Under the pieces are notes generated by a model, which saw only the letters and a list, made by a program, of their open reading frames with translations, did no database searches and was not told where the DNA came from. Shown one piece after another: positions 6,621-12,450 of a stretch of DNA of 25,421 nt. Origin of the DNA: RGIG4140 sp045614025 (GTDB lineage Bacteria > Pseudomonadota > Alphaproteobacteria > CAAHEQ01 > UBA3637); assembly GCA_045614025.1 (NCBI GenBank), contig JAZLCE010000029.1, positions 1 to 25,421 on the forward strand, in the 5' to 3' direction. The stretch's first letter is position 1. Every line of letters begins with the position of its first letter. The position numbers and the translations under genes were made by a program.

Positions 6621-8413
6621 TCGTCACTTTTTCCCATGTCTTTAGATAATGTTTTAAGAATTTGGATAAGTTGTTCTTTTGTTTCTTCTGTTAAATCATT
6701 TGTTTTGGTAATATCTTCATAAATTTGTGGATATTCTTTTTCTATTACTTCATGAAGTTTTGATTCAAAAGAAGAAATTTGATCTAAAGGAATATGATCT
6801 AGATATCCATTTACACCGGCAAAAATTGAAACAACTTCTTCAGCCATAGAATAAGGATGATATTGTTTTTGCTTCATAATTTCTGTTAAACGTGATCCTC
6901 TATTTAAAAGAGATTGGGTTGCTGGATCAAGATCGGATGCAAATTGAGAAAAGTTCATTACTTCGCGATATTGAGCTAAATCTAACTTTAAAGAACCAGC
7001 CACTTTTTTCATTGCCTTGCTTTGAGCTGCAGAACCAACACGGCTGACGGATAAACCAACATTAATGGCAGGGCGAACGCCTTGTAAAAAGAGGTTTGTT
7101 TCTAAGAAAATTTGACCATCTGTAATGGAAATAACGTTTGTTGGAATATAAGCTGAAACATCTCCTTCTTGTGTTTCAATTACAGGTAATGCTGTGAGTG
7201 AACCGCTGCCATATTCCTTGCTAAGTTGAGCGGCGCGTTCTAATAATCTTGAGTGAAGATAAAACACATCACCAGGGTAAGCTTCGCGACCTGTTGGGCG
7301 TTTTAATAATAAACTCATTTCGCGATATGCAACAGCATGTTTTGATAAATCATCATAAAAGACAATGGCATTCATTGAATTATCTCTGAAATATTCACCA
7401 ATGGTGCAACCCGCATAAGGTGCTAAATATTGCATTGCAGCACTATCTGATGCTGTTGCAGAAACAATAATCGTGTAATCCATAGCGCCATTTTCTTCCA
7501 AAATTCGCATAATGTCACGAACGGTTGATTGTTTTTGCCCAATTGCAACATAAATGCAGAATAATTTTTCAGAATCTGGTAAAACAGCATTTTTTTCTTT
7601 TTGACTTAAAATTGTGTCTAAAATAATAGCTGTTTTTCCTGTTTGACGATCCCCAATAATAAGTTCGCGTTGACCTCTTCCAATTGGAACAAGCGCATCA
7701 ATTCCCTTAATTCCCGTTTGAATTGGTTTGTTAACAGAGCTTCTTGCAATGATGCCTGGGGCAGGAGCCATGACAGGATGATGTGGTAAATTTTCAAATC
7801 CTTCTTTTCCATCAATTGGTTTACCAAGAGGGTTTAAAACACGACCCAATAATTCCATCCCAACAGGAACAGTGTTCATTTGATTTGTTCTAGATACGGT
7901 GGCGCCTTCTCTAATGTTTTGAGCATCATTAAAAATAACAATATCAACCACATCAGGATTTAAGTTAAGGGCCATTCCAGTTTGCCCAGATTCAAATTCC
8001 ACGCGTTCACCTGAAGCAATGGATTTTAATCCTTCAACGCGCGCAACGCCATCTGAAACAGATAAAACTTTGCCAACTTCTTTTATTTCTTTTTTATCTT
8101 CAAAAGTGGAAACGGTATCAGAAAAAACTTCTGCAATTTTTGTCACATCAACTGCTCTGGCAACTCGTTTTTCAATTTCTTGTTGAAAATTGGAAAGCTG
8201 TCCTTTAACTGAAGCATCAATTAATAAGGAGTCAACATTTAATTTGAGCCCACCTAAAAGAGAAGGATTTACTTTTACTTGCAAGATAAAATGGTCTGTT
8301 TTTAAAATTTTAGTTAATCTTGTTTTTAAAGTTTCTAATTGCTTTTCGGATAAGCTGACAGCAGATTCAATTTCAATAAACTTTGTTTTATCTAAAGTGT
8401 TTGTCATAATCAT
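6617..8413 (-). CDS. atpA: Fusion of ATP synthase delta C-terminal domain to alpha subunit
   Basis: Residues from about 88 to 598 are a complete alpha subunit: 'EVGKVLSVSDGVARVEGL' (112-129), 'VPVGMELLGRVLNPLGKPIDG', Walker A GDRQTGKT (254-261), 'GQKQSTVRDI', 'VFYDDLSKHAVAYREMSLLLKRPTGREAYPGDVF' elements and 'SVSRVGSAAQ'. Residues 9-86 are not alpha: 'IESAVSLSEKQLETLKTRL', then 'VKVNPSLLGGLKLNV' and 'LLIDASVKGQLSNF' match the C-terminal domain of delta (AtpH/OSCP), including the 'LLGG' and 'IDxSVxxxL' signatures. The delta N-terminal six-helix domain is missing, and the 130 bases upstream are too short to hold it. AAAGGA precedes ATGATTATG; the first or third codon may be the start. A TTGCAA with a poor -10 upstream (about 8442-8470) may be the operon promoter. 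Function as an alpha is certain; that the extra domain binds the b subunits is inferred. Confidence 0.95.
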   Translation of the reverse strand: MIMTNTLDKTKFIEIESAVSLSEKQLETLKTRLTKILKTDHFILQVKVNPSLLGGLKLNVDSLLIDASVKGQLSNFQQEIEKRVARAVDVTKIAEVFSDTVSTFEDKKEIKEVGKVLSVSDGVARVEGLKSIASGERVEFESGQTGMALNLNPDVVDIVIFNDAQNIREGATVSRTNQMNTVPVGMELLGRVLNPLGKPIDGKEGFENLPHHPVMAPAPGIIARSSVNKPIQTGIKGIDALVPIGRGQRELIIGDRQTGKTAIILDTILSQKEKNAVLPDSEKLFCIYVAIGQKQSTVRDIMRILEENGAMDYTIIVSATASDSAAMQYLAPYAGCTIGEYFRDNSMNAIVFYDDLSKHAVAYREMSLLLKRPTGREAYPGDVFYLHSRLLERAAQLSKEYGSGSLTALPVIETQEGDVSAYIPTNVISITDGQIFLETNLFLQGVRPAINVGLSVSRVGSAAQSKAMKKVAGSLKLDLAQYREVMNFSQFASDLDPATQSLLNRGSRLTEIMKQKQYHPYSMAEEVVSIFAGVNGYLDHIPLDQISSFESKLHEVIEKEYPQIYEDITKTNDLTEETKEQLIQILKTLSKDMGKSDE

Positions 8414-8493
8414 TTAATCCTTTGAAAAAAAATAATGACTTCTTTTATCACAATTATCCTTTTCTTGCAAGAGAAGAAGCATTCTTTTTTAAT

Positions 8494-8524
8494 AAAAAAG
8501 GCATACAAAAAAATGTATGCCTTT
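8494..8524 (-). terminator. Terminator after the 104-residue gene
   Basis: An 11-bp perfect stem (AAAGGCATACA, 8497-8507, with 8514-8524) and a 6-base loop, followed in the minus transcript by a U6 run. It lies 20 bases past the small membrane protein gene, and means that the ATP synthase operon must start downstream of it. Confidence 0.85.
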
Positions 8525-8543
8525 AAAATTTTGAAAATAAGAG

Positions 8544-8858
8544 TTATTGGCCGATATTTTGACGAATTTCATCTTCAATTTGCATCATGTATCCTTCTTG
8601 GTATGGATCTTTTCCTTCTCTGACGCTTTTAGCTTCATTTAATCCATATTTGTTGGCTTTGTCCCCTAATCTTGAGGAGGCGTCAAAAAATAAATGAACT
8701 TGTCTGCCAATAATATTTTTATATTGTGAGAGTTGGTGGTTCATTTTGCTATAAACTTCAAAAGGATTCATTCCTAATAAAATCCATGCAATAATAAGAA
8801 ATTCCGCGATATGAATAGCAAGAGCTATAATCATTTTTTTTAATTTATCGAAGTCCAT
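8544..8858 (-). CDS. Small membrane-anchored protein of unknown function
   Basis: A 104-residue protein with one hydrophobic helix at about residues 9-28 ('MIIALAIHIAEFLIIAWILL') and a hydrophilic C-terminal part ending in 'EDEIRQNIGQ'. The tail has amphipathic stretches ('YKNIIGRQVHLFFDASSRLGDKANKYG') but no motif I know. AAGGG lies eight bases before the ATG and a clean terminator follows, so it is a one-gene unit between a metallopeptidase and the ATP synthase operon. It is not the missing delta N-terminal domain: that domain is soluble and about 105 residues of helices with a different pattern. No function is proposed. Confidence 0.65.
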   Translation of the reverse strand: MDFDKLKKMIIALAIHIAEFLIIAWILLGMNPFEVYSKMNHQLSQYKNIIGRQVHLFFDASSRLGDKANKYGLNEAKSVREGKDPYQEGYMMQIEDEIRQNIGQ

Positions 8859-8890
8859 GTTATTTTACCCTTTCATTTATTGAAAAAATT

Positions 8891-8914
8891 AGTCATACTA
8901 TAAGTCACACTATA
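8891..8914. repeat. Tandem 12-bp repeat in a divergent promoter region
   Basis: AGTCATACTATA (8891-8902) is followed directly by AGTCACACTATA (8903-8914). Each copy carries TATAG/TATAA-like promoter sequence on both strands between the divergent 104-residue gene and the metallopeptidase gene. It may be a doubled operator or a doubled -10 element; the minus strand has TATAGT twice. Confidence 0.6.
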
Positions 8915-8935
8915 AGAAAAAAACAAATATTGCAA

Positions 8936-9610
8936 ATGAAAAAAATTAAAGCTTTTGGATTTGAAGTTTTGCTTTTAAAAAGATTAAAGCAAAAAACATT
9001 GAGATTAATGGTTTCAAAAACAGGCGAAGTGAAATTAACTATGCCTTATTTTTGTTCTGAAAAGAAAGCACTTGAATTTTTAAAAGAACATCAAAATTGG
9101 GTTTTAGAACAGTTGCAAAAACATCATTTGAAGGTTTTTCAAGATAAAGATGAAGTGTTAATTTTAGGTAAAATTTATAAAATTATTCATGATGAAAAGC
9201 AAAAAACAAGTGTGATTGTGCAAGATGATATTTTATATATTGGTGGTGAAAAGGAATTTTTGCACCGCCGATTATGCAATTTTGCAAAAAAGGAATTGCT
9301 GAAATATATTTCAGAAAAATCTTTTTTGTTTTCGAAAGTAATTGATCGAAAAATTAATAAAATAACCCTTAAAGATATGACTTCTAGATGGGGAAGTTGT
9401 TCTTCAAATGGGAATTTAAATTTTTGTTTTAAATTGGCATTTGCACCCTTGTTTGTTGTGGATTATTTAGTTGCGCATGAGGTGGCGCACTTAAAAGAAA
9501 TGAATCATTCAGATGCTTTTTGGAAAACAGTTGCATTGATGAATACTGAACAGGCAAATGCTCAAAGTTGGCTTCGAAAAAATGGATCCGAGCTAATGAG
9601 AATTAAATAA
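8936..9610 (+). CDS. YgjP-type zinc metallopeptidase (DUF45/M48-like)
   Basis: A 224-residue soluble protein of the YgjP/DUF45 family. The zinc site is visible: His181-Glu182-x-x-His185 in 'AHEVAHLKEMNHSDAFW', with His191 as the likely third ligand. The family hallmark 'MTSRWGSCSSNGNLNFC' stands just before (148-164). The N-terminal part has the usual 'LRLMVSKTGEVKLTMP' strand pattern and 'LEFLKEHQNWV'. Members are often encoded next to restriction or housekeeping genes, and their substrate is not established. I prefer the ATG at 8936 over an in-frame TTG six bases upstream; neither has a strong ribosome binding site. The stop codon lies just where a convergent small RNA terminates. Confidence 0.93.
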   Translation: MKKIKAFGFEVLLLKRLKQKTLRLMVSKTGEVKLTMPYFCSEKKALEFLKEHQNWVLEQLQKHHLKVFQDKDEVLILGKIYKIIHDEKQKTSVIVQDDILYIGGEKEFLHRRLCNFAKKELLKYISEKSFLFSKVIDRKINKITLKDMTSRWGSCSSNGNLNFCFKLAFAPLFVVDYLVAHEVAHLKEMNHSDAFWKTVALMNTEQANAQSWLRKNGSELMRIK

Positions 9611-9765
9611 AAAAGAAAAGGGGCCCTTGAAGGGCCCCTAGCGGAAAGAGGAACAATGAAAAAAGGGGGGGGGACAGGTTCACTCTTTCCCAATGGTGTT
9701 TGGTTTCACAAAAATAGGGAGACTAAAAAATAACTCAAACACCTTGATCATCACCTCTTGATGAT
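9606..9765 (-). ncRNA. Putative regulatory small RNA with C-rich loops
   Basis: A consensus promoter at 9772-9800 and a strong terminator at 9611-9639, both on the minus strand, define a transcript of about 160 nt with no neighbouring gene in that direction. The RNA folds by eye into three stem-loops before the terminator. SL1: AUCAUC/GAUGAU (9760-9765 with 9747-9752), loop AAGAGGU. SL2: GGUGUUUG/CAAACACC (9736-9743 with 9695-9702), a large U-rich loop with UCUCCCU. SL3: GGAAAGAG-U-GAAC with GUUCCUCUUUCC (9678-9690 with 9643-9654), one bulged U, and a 23-nt loop holding C9 followed by U6. C-rich loops that can pair with ribosome binding sites and U-rich stretches are typical of trans-acting small RNAs. 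I could not match it to 6S, SRP, tmRNA, RNase P or a riboswitch. A 23-codon ORF (9751-9680) starts in SL1, but its spacing to AAGAGG is only two bases. Confidence 0.75.
9611..9639 (-). terminator. Terminator of the small RNA
   Basis: A 9-bp GC-rich perfect stem (AGGGGCCCT, 9619-9627, with 9631-9639) and a 3-base loop. In the minus direction it is followed by TTTCTTTT; in the plus direction there is no T tract. It therefore ends a minus-strand RNA and not the metallopeptidase gene. Confidence 0.9.
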
Positions 9766-9771
9766 AATTGC

Positions 9772-9800
9772 ATTATATCTTATTTTTGAAAAAAAGTCAA
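9772..9800 (-). promoter_or_regulatory. Sigma-70 promoter of the small RNA
   Basis: On the minus strand TTGACT (9795-9800) and a perfect TATAAT (9772-9777) are exactly 17 bases apart. The expected start point is about 9765, at the 5' edge of the first stem-loop, which fits a small RNA with no leader. Confidence 0.85.
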
Positions 9801-10087
9801 CACTTTTTTATAAATATATTGACAAAATAATTTTAAGTATAAAATAAATAATAATATTTTTAAAAATCAATATGTTATGATTTTGATATAAGGTTATATT
9901 TTTATTAAAATGGATAAAAAAGAAAGAATTGAAAAAAATTTTTTTAACAAAAAATTATGAAAAAATGCTTAAAAAAGGGGATTTTAGTGCAAAAATTAAC
10001 AAATTATTAATCAGATTCGCGATTTTTTATTTTAAAATCTTGTAACCAATTGAAAAATAATAGATATTTTTATTTTTCTGATTCTTG
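9801..10087. other. AT-rich intergenic stretch without recognised gene
   Basis: Between the small RNA promoter and the lexA terminator lie about 290 bases that are extremely AT-rich, with long A and T runs. I see two possible micro-ORFs of 16-17 codons (from about 9910 and 9958, plus strand), neither with a ribosome binding site, and a lone TGATATAAG near 9894 that could act as an extended -10. Nothing here is supported well enough to call. Confidence 0.6.
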
Positions 10088-10093
10088 AAAAAT

Positions 10094-10156
10094 AAGAAAA
10101 AAGCAGCGAGATGAGGAAGTTTTTATTTTTTAGGGAGAAGATGCTGCTTTTTTCTT
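10094..10156 (-). terminator. lexA terminator with long C-rich loop
   Basis: A 14-bp perfect stem (AAGAAAAAAGCAGC, 10094-10107, with 10143-10156) encloses 35 bases. In the minus transcript the 3' arm GCUGCUUUUUUCUU doubles as the U tract. The loop contains CUUCUCCCU and CUUCCUC, which can pair with purine-rich ribosome binding sites, so the 3' end of lexA mRNA may also act as a small RNA. Confidence 0.8.
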
Positions 10157-10168
10157 AAGGGAAACTTT

Positions 10169-10852
10169 TTAATGATAAGCGCGCATTAATCCAACTAATA
10201 ATCCTTGAACTTCAACACGGGCGATATCTAATGTGCGTGGTTCATAAGCTGGATTTTCAGGAATTAATGTTACTTGTCTTCCTTTTACTTGAATGCGTTT
10301 AAGAGTGGCTTCAAAACCATCAACTAATGCAACAACAATGGATCCGTTTGGAGCATAATCTGCACGTTTGATAATGACGGTATCCCCATCCATAATGCCA
10401 GCATTAATCATGGAATCCCCTTCAATTTTAAGTGCATAATGTTCGCCAGAACCCATCATGTGCGAAGGAACGGTGACCATATCATTTGGGTTGCGAATGG
10501 CTTCAATGGGAACACCTGCTGCAATTTTGCCAAACAAAGGGATTTCAATTGAATTATCATTAACAACATTATAAACAGATTGAGAGAACCCTTTTGTTTT
10601 ATTTTTTCCCATCACTTTAACAGGAGCAACATATTTTTCGGCTGGCATGGTTAAAACTTCAATTGCTCTGGCGCGATTAGGGGCTCTTTTAATGAATTTT
10701 CTTTGTTCAAGAGCGCTAATGATGCGGTGAATGCCAGATTTTGAATGAAGGTTTAATTTTTCTTTCATTTCATCAAAGGAGGGGCAGACGCCTTTTTCTT
10801 TAATGGTATCGTTGATGAATGTTAAGAGTAAATATTGTTTTTGCGTCAGCAT
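10169..10852 (-). CDS. lexA: LexA, SOS-response repressor
   Basis: LexA represses DNA-damage genes and cleaves itself when RecA filaments form. The 227 residues show the winged helix-turn-helix at about 1-70 ('MLTQKQYLLLTFINDTIKEKG', 'SFDEMKEKLNLHSKSGIHRII', 'RAPNRARAIEV') and the S24 peptidase domain after it. The cleavage site Ala112-Gly113 ('KIAAGVP'), catalytic Ser147 ('EGDSM') and Lys185 ('ATLKRI') are all present. I chose the ATG at 10852, with GGAG eight bases upstream; a longer frame to 10921 would start within the -35 box of the promoter and adds 23 residues foreign to LexA. The linker (about 71-100) is longer than in E. coli, as is usual for Alphaproteobacteria. A candidate operator overlaps the transcription start, implying autoregulation. 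Confidence 0.97.
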   Translation of the reverse strand: MLTQKQYLLLTFINDTIKEKGVCPSFDEMKEKLNLHSKSGIHRIISALEQRKFIKRAPNRARAIEVLTMPAEKYVAPVKVMGKNKTKGFSQSVYNVVNDNSIEIPLFGKIAAGVPIEAIRNPNDMVTVPSHMMGSGEHYALKIEGDSMINAGIMDGDTVIIKRADYAPNGSIVVALVDGFEATLKRIQVKGRQVTLIPENPAYEPRTLDIARVEVQGLLVGLMRAYH

Positions 10853-10875
10853 ATTAAGCTCTCCAAGTTTAAGAT

Positions 10876-10890
10876 ATTCCACTTTTGTTC
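10876..10890 (-). promoter_or_regulatory. Candidate LexA box (alphaproteobacterial type)
   Basis: The minus strand reads GAAC-N7-GAAT. The known alphaproteobacterial SOS box is the direct repeat GTTC-N7-GTTC (GAAC-N7-GAAC on the other strand), so seven of eight fixed bases match with correct spacing. It lies just downstream of the lexA -10 box, where binding would block transcription. Confidence 0.55.
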
Positions 10891-10892
10891 TT

Positions 10893-10921
10893 ATCCTAAA
10901 ATAAAAAAAATTCTTTGTCAA
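10893..10921 (-). promoter_or_regulatory. lexA promoter
   Basis: A perfect TTGACA (10916-10921) and TAGGAT (10893-10898) are 17 bases apart on the minus strand, followed directly by the candidate LexA box. Confidence 0.7.
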
Positions 10922-10977
10922 TAAAAAAAAATTTTTATAAAAAAAATAAGGATTGATGCTCTTTTTTCTTGATATAT

Positions 10978-11006
10978 TTGACTTTTTTGTTATTTTGAGA
11001 TATACT
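10978..11006 (+). promoter_or_regulatory. Promoter of the ankyrin-thioesterase unit
   Basis: TTGACT (10978-10983) and TATACT (11001-11006) lie 17 bases apart on the plus strand, 38 bases before the first start codon. Confidence 0.75.
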
Positions 11007-11043
11007 TATAAGTGATATACAAAGAAAAAAAGAGGCAAAAAAG

Positions 11044-11529
11044 ATGATTGAAGAAGAAATGGAACGGGATAACATTCAAGTTTTAATGGCGCATCGTATT
11101 CAAAGTGCAATTGATGCGGGGGATTTAATTGAACTTCAAGATTGCGCCGCTTTATTGGATGTAAAGCGCATCTTTTTTGTTGAAATGGATGAGGAAACGG
11201 AGCGAAAATTAGCAAAACCAATTTTAGTTTATGCCGCTGAACATGGGTCTGTTGATGTTGTTAAGTTTTTGCTTGAAGTTGGTTGTGACATTAATGCGCA
11301 AGATACATTTGGGAATACGGCTCTTCTTTGTGCAGTTGAAAATAATCGATATGAATTGATGAAATTTTTGTTGCGTCAACCAGGGATTCATGTTGAATTA
11401 GCTAATTTTTATGGTGAAAATATTTTTTCAATTGCAGCATTGAATAATGATGAACAAATTACAGAATATTTAAAAACATTAAAATTTCAAAAATCGGATA
11501 TTGCAGAAAGCGTTTTCCAAGTGAATTAA
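11044..11529 (+). CDS. Ankyrin-repeat protein, 161 residues
   Basis: The protein has a charged N-terminal helical part (about 1-60) and then three ankyrin repeats: about 61-93 ('KPILVYAAEHGSVDVVKFLLEVGCDIN'), 94-126 ('DTFGNTALLCAVENNRYELMKFLLRQ') and a divergent one to about 155 ('YGENIFSIAALNNDEQITEYLKTL'). Ankyrin repeats are protein-binding scaffolds. There is no signal peptide and no membrane helix. It has a good promoter and AGAGG nine bases before the ATG, and is followed after 19 bases by a thioesterase gene on the same strand, so the two are probably made together. A cytoplasmic binding partner is as likely as an exported effector; nothing in the sequence decides this. Confidence 0.88.
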   Translation: MIEEEMERDNIQVLMAHRIQSAIDAGDLIELQDCAALLDVKRIFFVEMDEETERKLAKPILVYAAEHGSVDVVKFLLEVGCDINAQDTFGNTALLCAVENNRYELMKFLLRQPGIHVELANFYGENIFSIAALNNDEQITEYLKTLKFQKSDIAESVFQVN

Positions 11530-11548
11530 AAAAGAAAAAAGGTGTCAG

Positions 11549-11938
11549 ATGTTAGAAATTGGAATAAAAGGGGTTGAAGAGTTTCAAGTATCTGATCAAA
11601 ATACGGCTAAAAATATGAATAGCGGAACTTTAAATGTTTTATCAACGCCATTTTTAATTGCAAAAATGGAGGAGGCAGCTTGGAAGAGTGTTTGTCCCTT
11701 TTTAAAAAAAGAAAATACAACGGTTGGTTGTTATATTGAAGTAAGGCATTTGTCGCCCAGTCCAATTGGATTGAGTGTTCAATGTCATAGCACATTGATT
11801 CAAATTAATGATAGGGAATTGGTGTTTAAATTAGATGCTTTTGATGCTGGTGGTTTAATTGCAGAAGGTTTGCATAAAAGAGTGATTATTCAATCAGATC
11901 GATTTATGGATAAGGCAAATTCAAAATTAAATTTTTAA
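11549..11938 (+). CDS. FlK-like hotdog-fold acyl-CoA thioesterase
   Basis: A 129-residue single hotdog-fold protein of the family that includes fluoroacetyl-CoA thioesterase FlK. FlK uses Thr42, Glu50 and His76; here Thr33, Glu41 and His67 ('LSTPFLIAKMEEAAW' and 'VRHLSPSPIG') occur with exactly the same spacing of 8 and 26 residues. Other family features are 'TTVGCYIEVRH', the 'LVFKLDAFDAGGLIAEGLHKR' strand and 'DRF' near the end. Most relatives are general thioesterases of unknown substrate, and fluoroacetate detoxification is not implied. It follows the ankyrin gene after 19 bases with AAGGTG before the start. No clear terminator follows; a weak 6-bp stem (TTCAAA/TTTGAA) lies at about 11958-11980. 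Confidence 0.88.
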   Translation: MLEIGIKGVEEFQVSDQNTAKNMNSGTLNVLSTPFLIAKMEEAAWKSVCPFLKKENTTVGCYIEVRHLSPSPIGLSVQCHSTLIQINDRELVFKLDAFDAGGLIAEGLHKRVIIQSDRFMDKANSKLNF

Positions 11939-12000
11939 ACAAAGTTAATATATTTATTCAAACTATTTTTTATTTTGAACAATTATATTGAAAGATAAAA

Positions 12001-12111
12001 TATTAGTTGCGGTTGAATTGGTGAAGTGATTGGACGAGAACCCTTGGGTGAGAGTTCCTTCATGCATAAAAAAAAAGACCGCAACGCGGTCTTTAAATGG
12101 TGGGAGTGAGT
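12001..12111. repeat. Direct repeat copy A: tRNA 3' end, terminator and flank
   Basis: This block matches 12206-12298 from 'TATTAGTTG' through 'ATTGGACGAGAACCC', the hairpin terminator and TTTAAATGG to the last 11 bases of tRNA-Asp (12098-12108 against 12286-12296, ten identical). It has a 17-base insertion relative to copy B. It is a remnant of a duplicated tRNA-Asp locus or one end of a former insertion at a tRNA 3' end. Confidence 0.85.
12068..12094 (-). terminator. Duplicated terminator, copy A
   Basis: A 9-bp perfect stem (AAAGACCGC with GCGGTCTTT) around a 3-base loop, followed in the minus direction by a T run. It differs from the tRNA-Asp terminator only in its loop, so the stem has been conserved since duplication. 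Confidence 0.85.
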
Positions 12112-12205
12112 GCGTAGAAAAAAATGTTCAAAGGCAACATTTTTTTTAAGGAAAGCCAATGAAACTTAACGAAGAAGAATGAAAGTTTTTTTCATTCAGA
12201 TGAGT
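12112..12205. other. Hairpin-bearing spacer between the two repeat copies
   Basis: The 94 bases between the copies hold two perfect inverted repeats: AAAAAAATGTT with AACATTTTTTT (12118-12128, 12136-12146) and GAATGAAA with TTTCATTC (12177-12184, 12190-12197). There is no ORF and no tRNA cloverleaf. Confidence 0.7.
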
Positions 12206-12298
12206 TATTAGTTGGAATTGGACGAGAACCCTTGGGTGAGAGTTCTTTCACGTATAAAAAAAAGACCGCGGATGCGGTCTTTAAATGGCGGGAGTGAA
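12206..12298. repeat. Direct repeat copy B, adjoining tRNA-Asp
   Basis: The second copy of the block described at 12001-12111. Here the repeat runs into the intact tRNA-Asp gene, so this is the original context and copy A the duplicate. Confidence 0.85.
12256..12282 (-). terminator. tRNA-Asp terminator
   Basis: A 9-bp perfect stem (12261-12269 with 12274-12282), a 4-base loop, and a T run in the minus direction, three bases past the encoded CCA end. Confidence 0.9.
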
Positions 12299-12362
12299 GG
12301 GACTCGAACCCTCGGCCTCCTGCGTGACAGGCAGGCGCTCTAACCAGCTGAGCTACACCCCC
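12286..12362 (-). tRNA. tRNA-Asp (anticodon GUC)
   Basis: A full 77-nt cloverleaf on the minus strand: acceptor GGGGGUG with CACUCCC, D stem GCUC/GAGC, anticodon stem CCUGC/GCAGG with loop CUGUCAC (anticodon GUC), variable AGGCC, T arm GAGGG-UUCGAGU-CCCUU, discriminator G and an encoded CCA. It has its own promoter and terminator. Confidence 0.97.
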
Positions 12363-12376
12363 ATGGTGTGCTATAA

Positions 12377-12405
12377 TTAATAGCAGAAAACTTTATGAGA
12401 TGCAA
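12377..12405 (-). promoter_or_regulatory. tRNA-Asp promoter
   Basis: TTGCAT (12400-12405) and TATTAA (12377-12382) are 17 bases apart on the minus strand; the expected start is a few bases before the mature tRNA 5' end. Confidence 0.55.
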
Positions 12406-12450
12406 GTTTTTTTTTATTAAAAAGTAATTTTTTTTATAATATATTTATTT

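Noticed and set aside
8414..8543. Possible missing N-terminal half of delta in another frame upstream of the fusion
   Set aside because: Only 130 bases lie between the fusion and the 104-residue gene, including a terminator; the domain needs about 315 bases. No frame there resembles it.
9619..9639. Terminator of the metallopeptidase gene
   Set aside because: On the plus strand no T tract follows the hairpin; the tract is on the minus side, so it belongs to the convergent RNA.
9680..9751. A 23-codon ORF in the small RNA (MIKVFELFF...IGKE)
   Set aside because: AAGAGG is only two bases before the ATG and lies in a stem-loop; the ORF also runs through both arms of stem 2. Kept as an outside possibility of a dual-function RNA, not called as a gene.
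9606..9765. Identity as 6S RNA, SRP RNA, tmRNA or a riboswitch
   Set aside because: The fold is a row of separate hairpins, not the long rod of 6S; no SRP GGAA apical motif, no tmRNA tag ORF or tRNA-like ends, and no downstream gene for a riboswitch.
9910..10011. Micro-ORFs of 16-17 codons in the AT-rich gap
   Set aside because: No ribosome binding site, very high A/T composition, and Lys/Asn/Phe-rich products expected by chance.
10853..10921. N-terminal 23-residue extension of LexA
   Set aside because: It would start within the -35 box, has no ribosome binding site, and adds residues not found in LexA; the ATG at 10852 has GGAG.
12001..12111. A second, degenerate tRNA gene
   Set aside because: Only the last 11 bases of the acceptor and CCA remain; no D, anticodon or T arm can be drawn.
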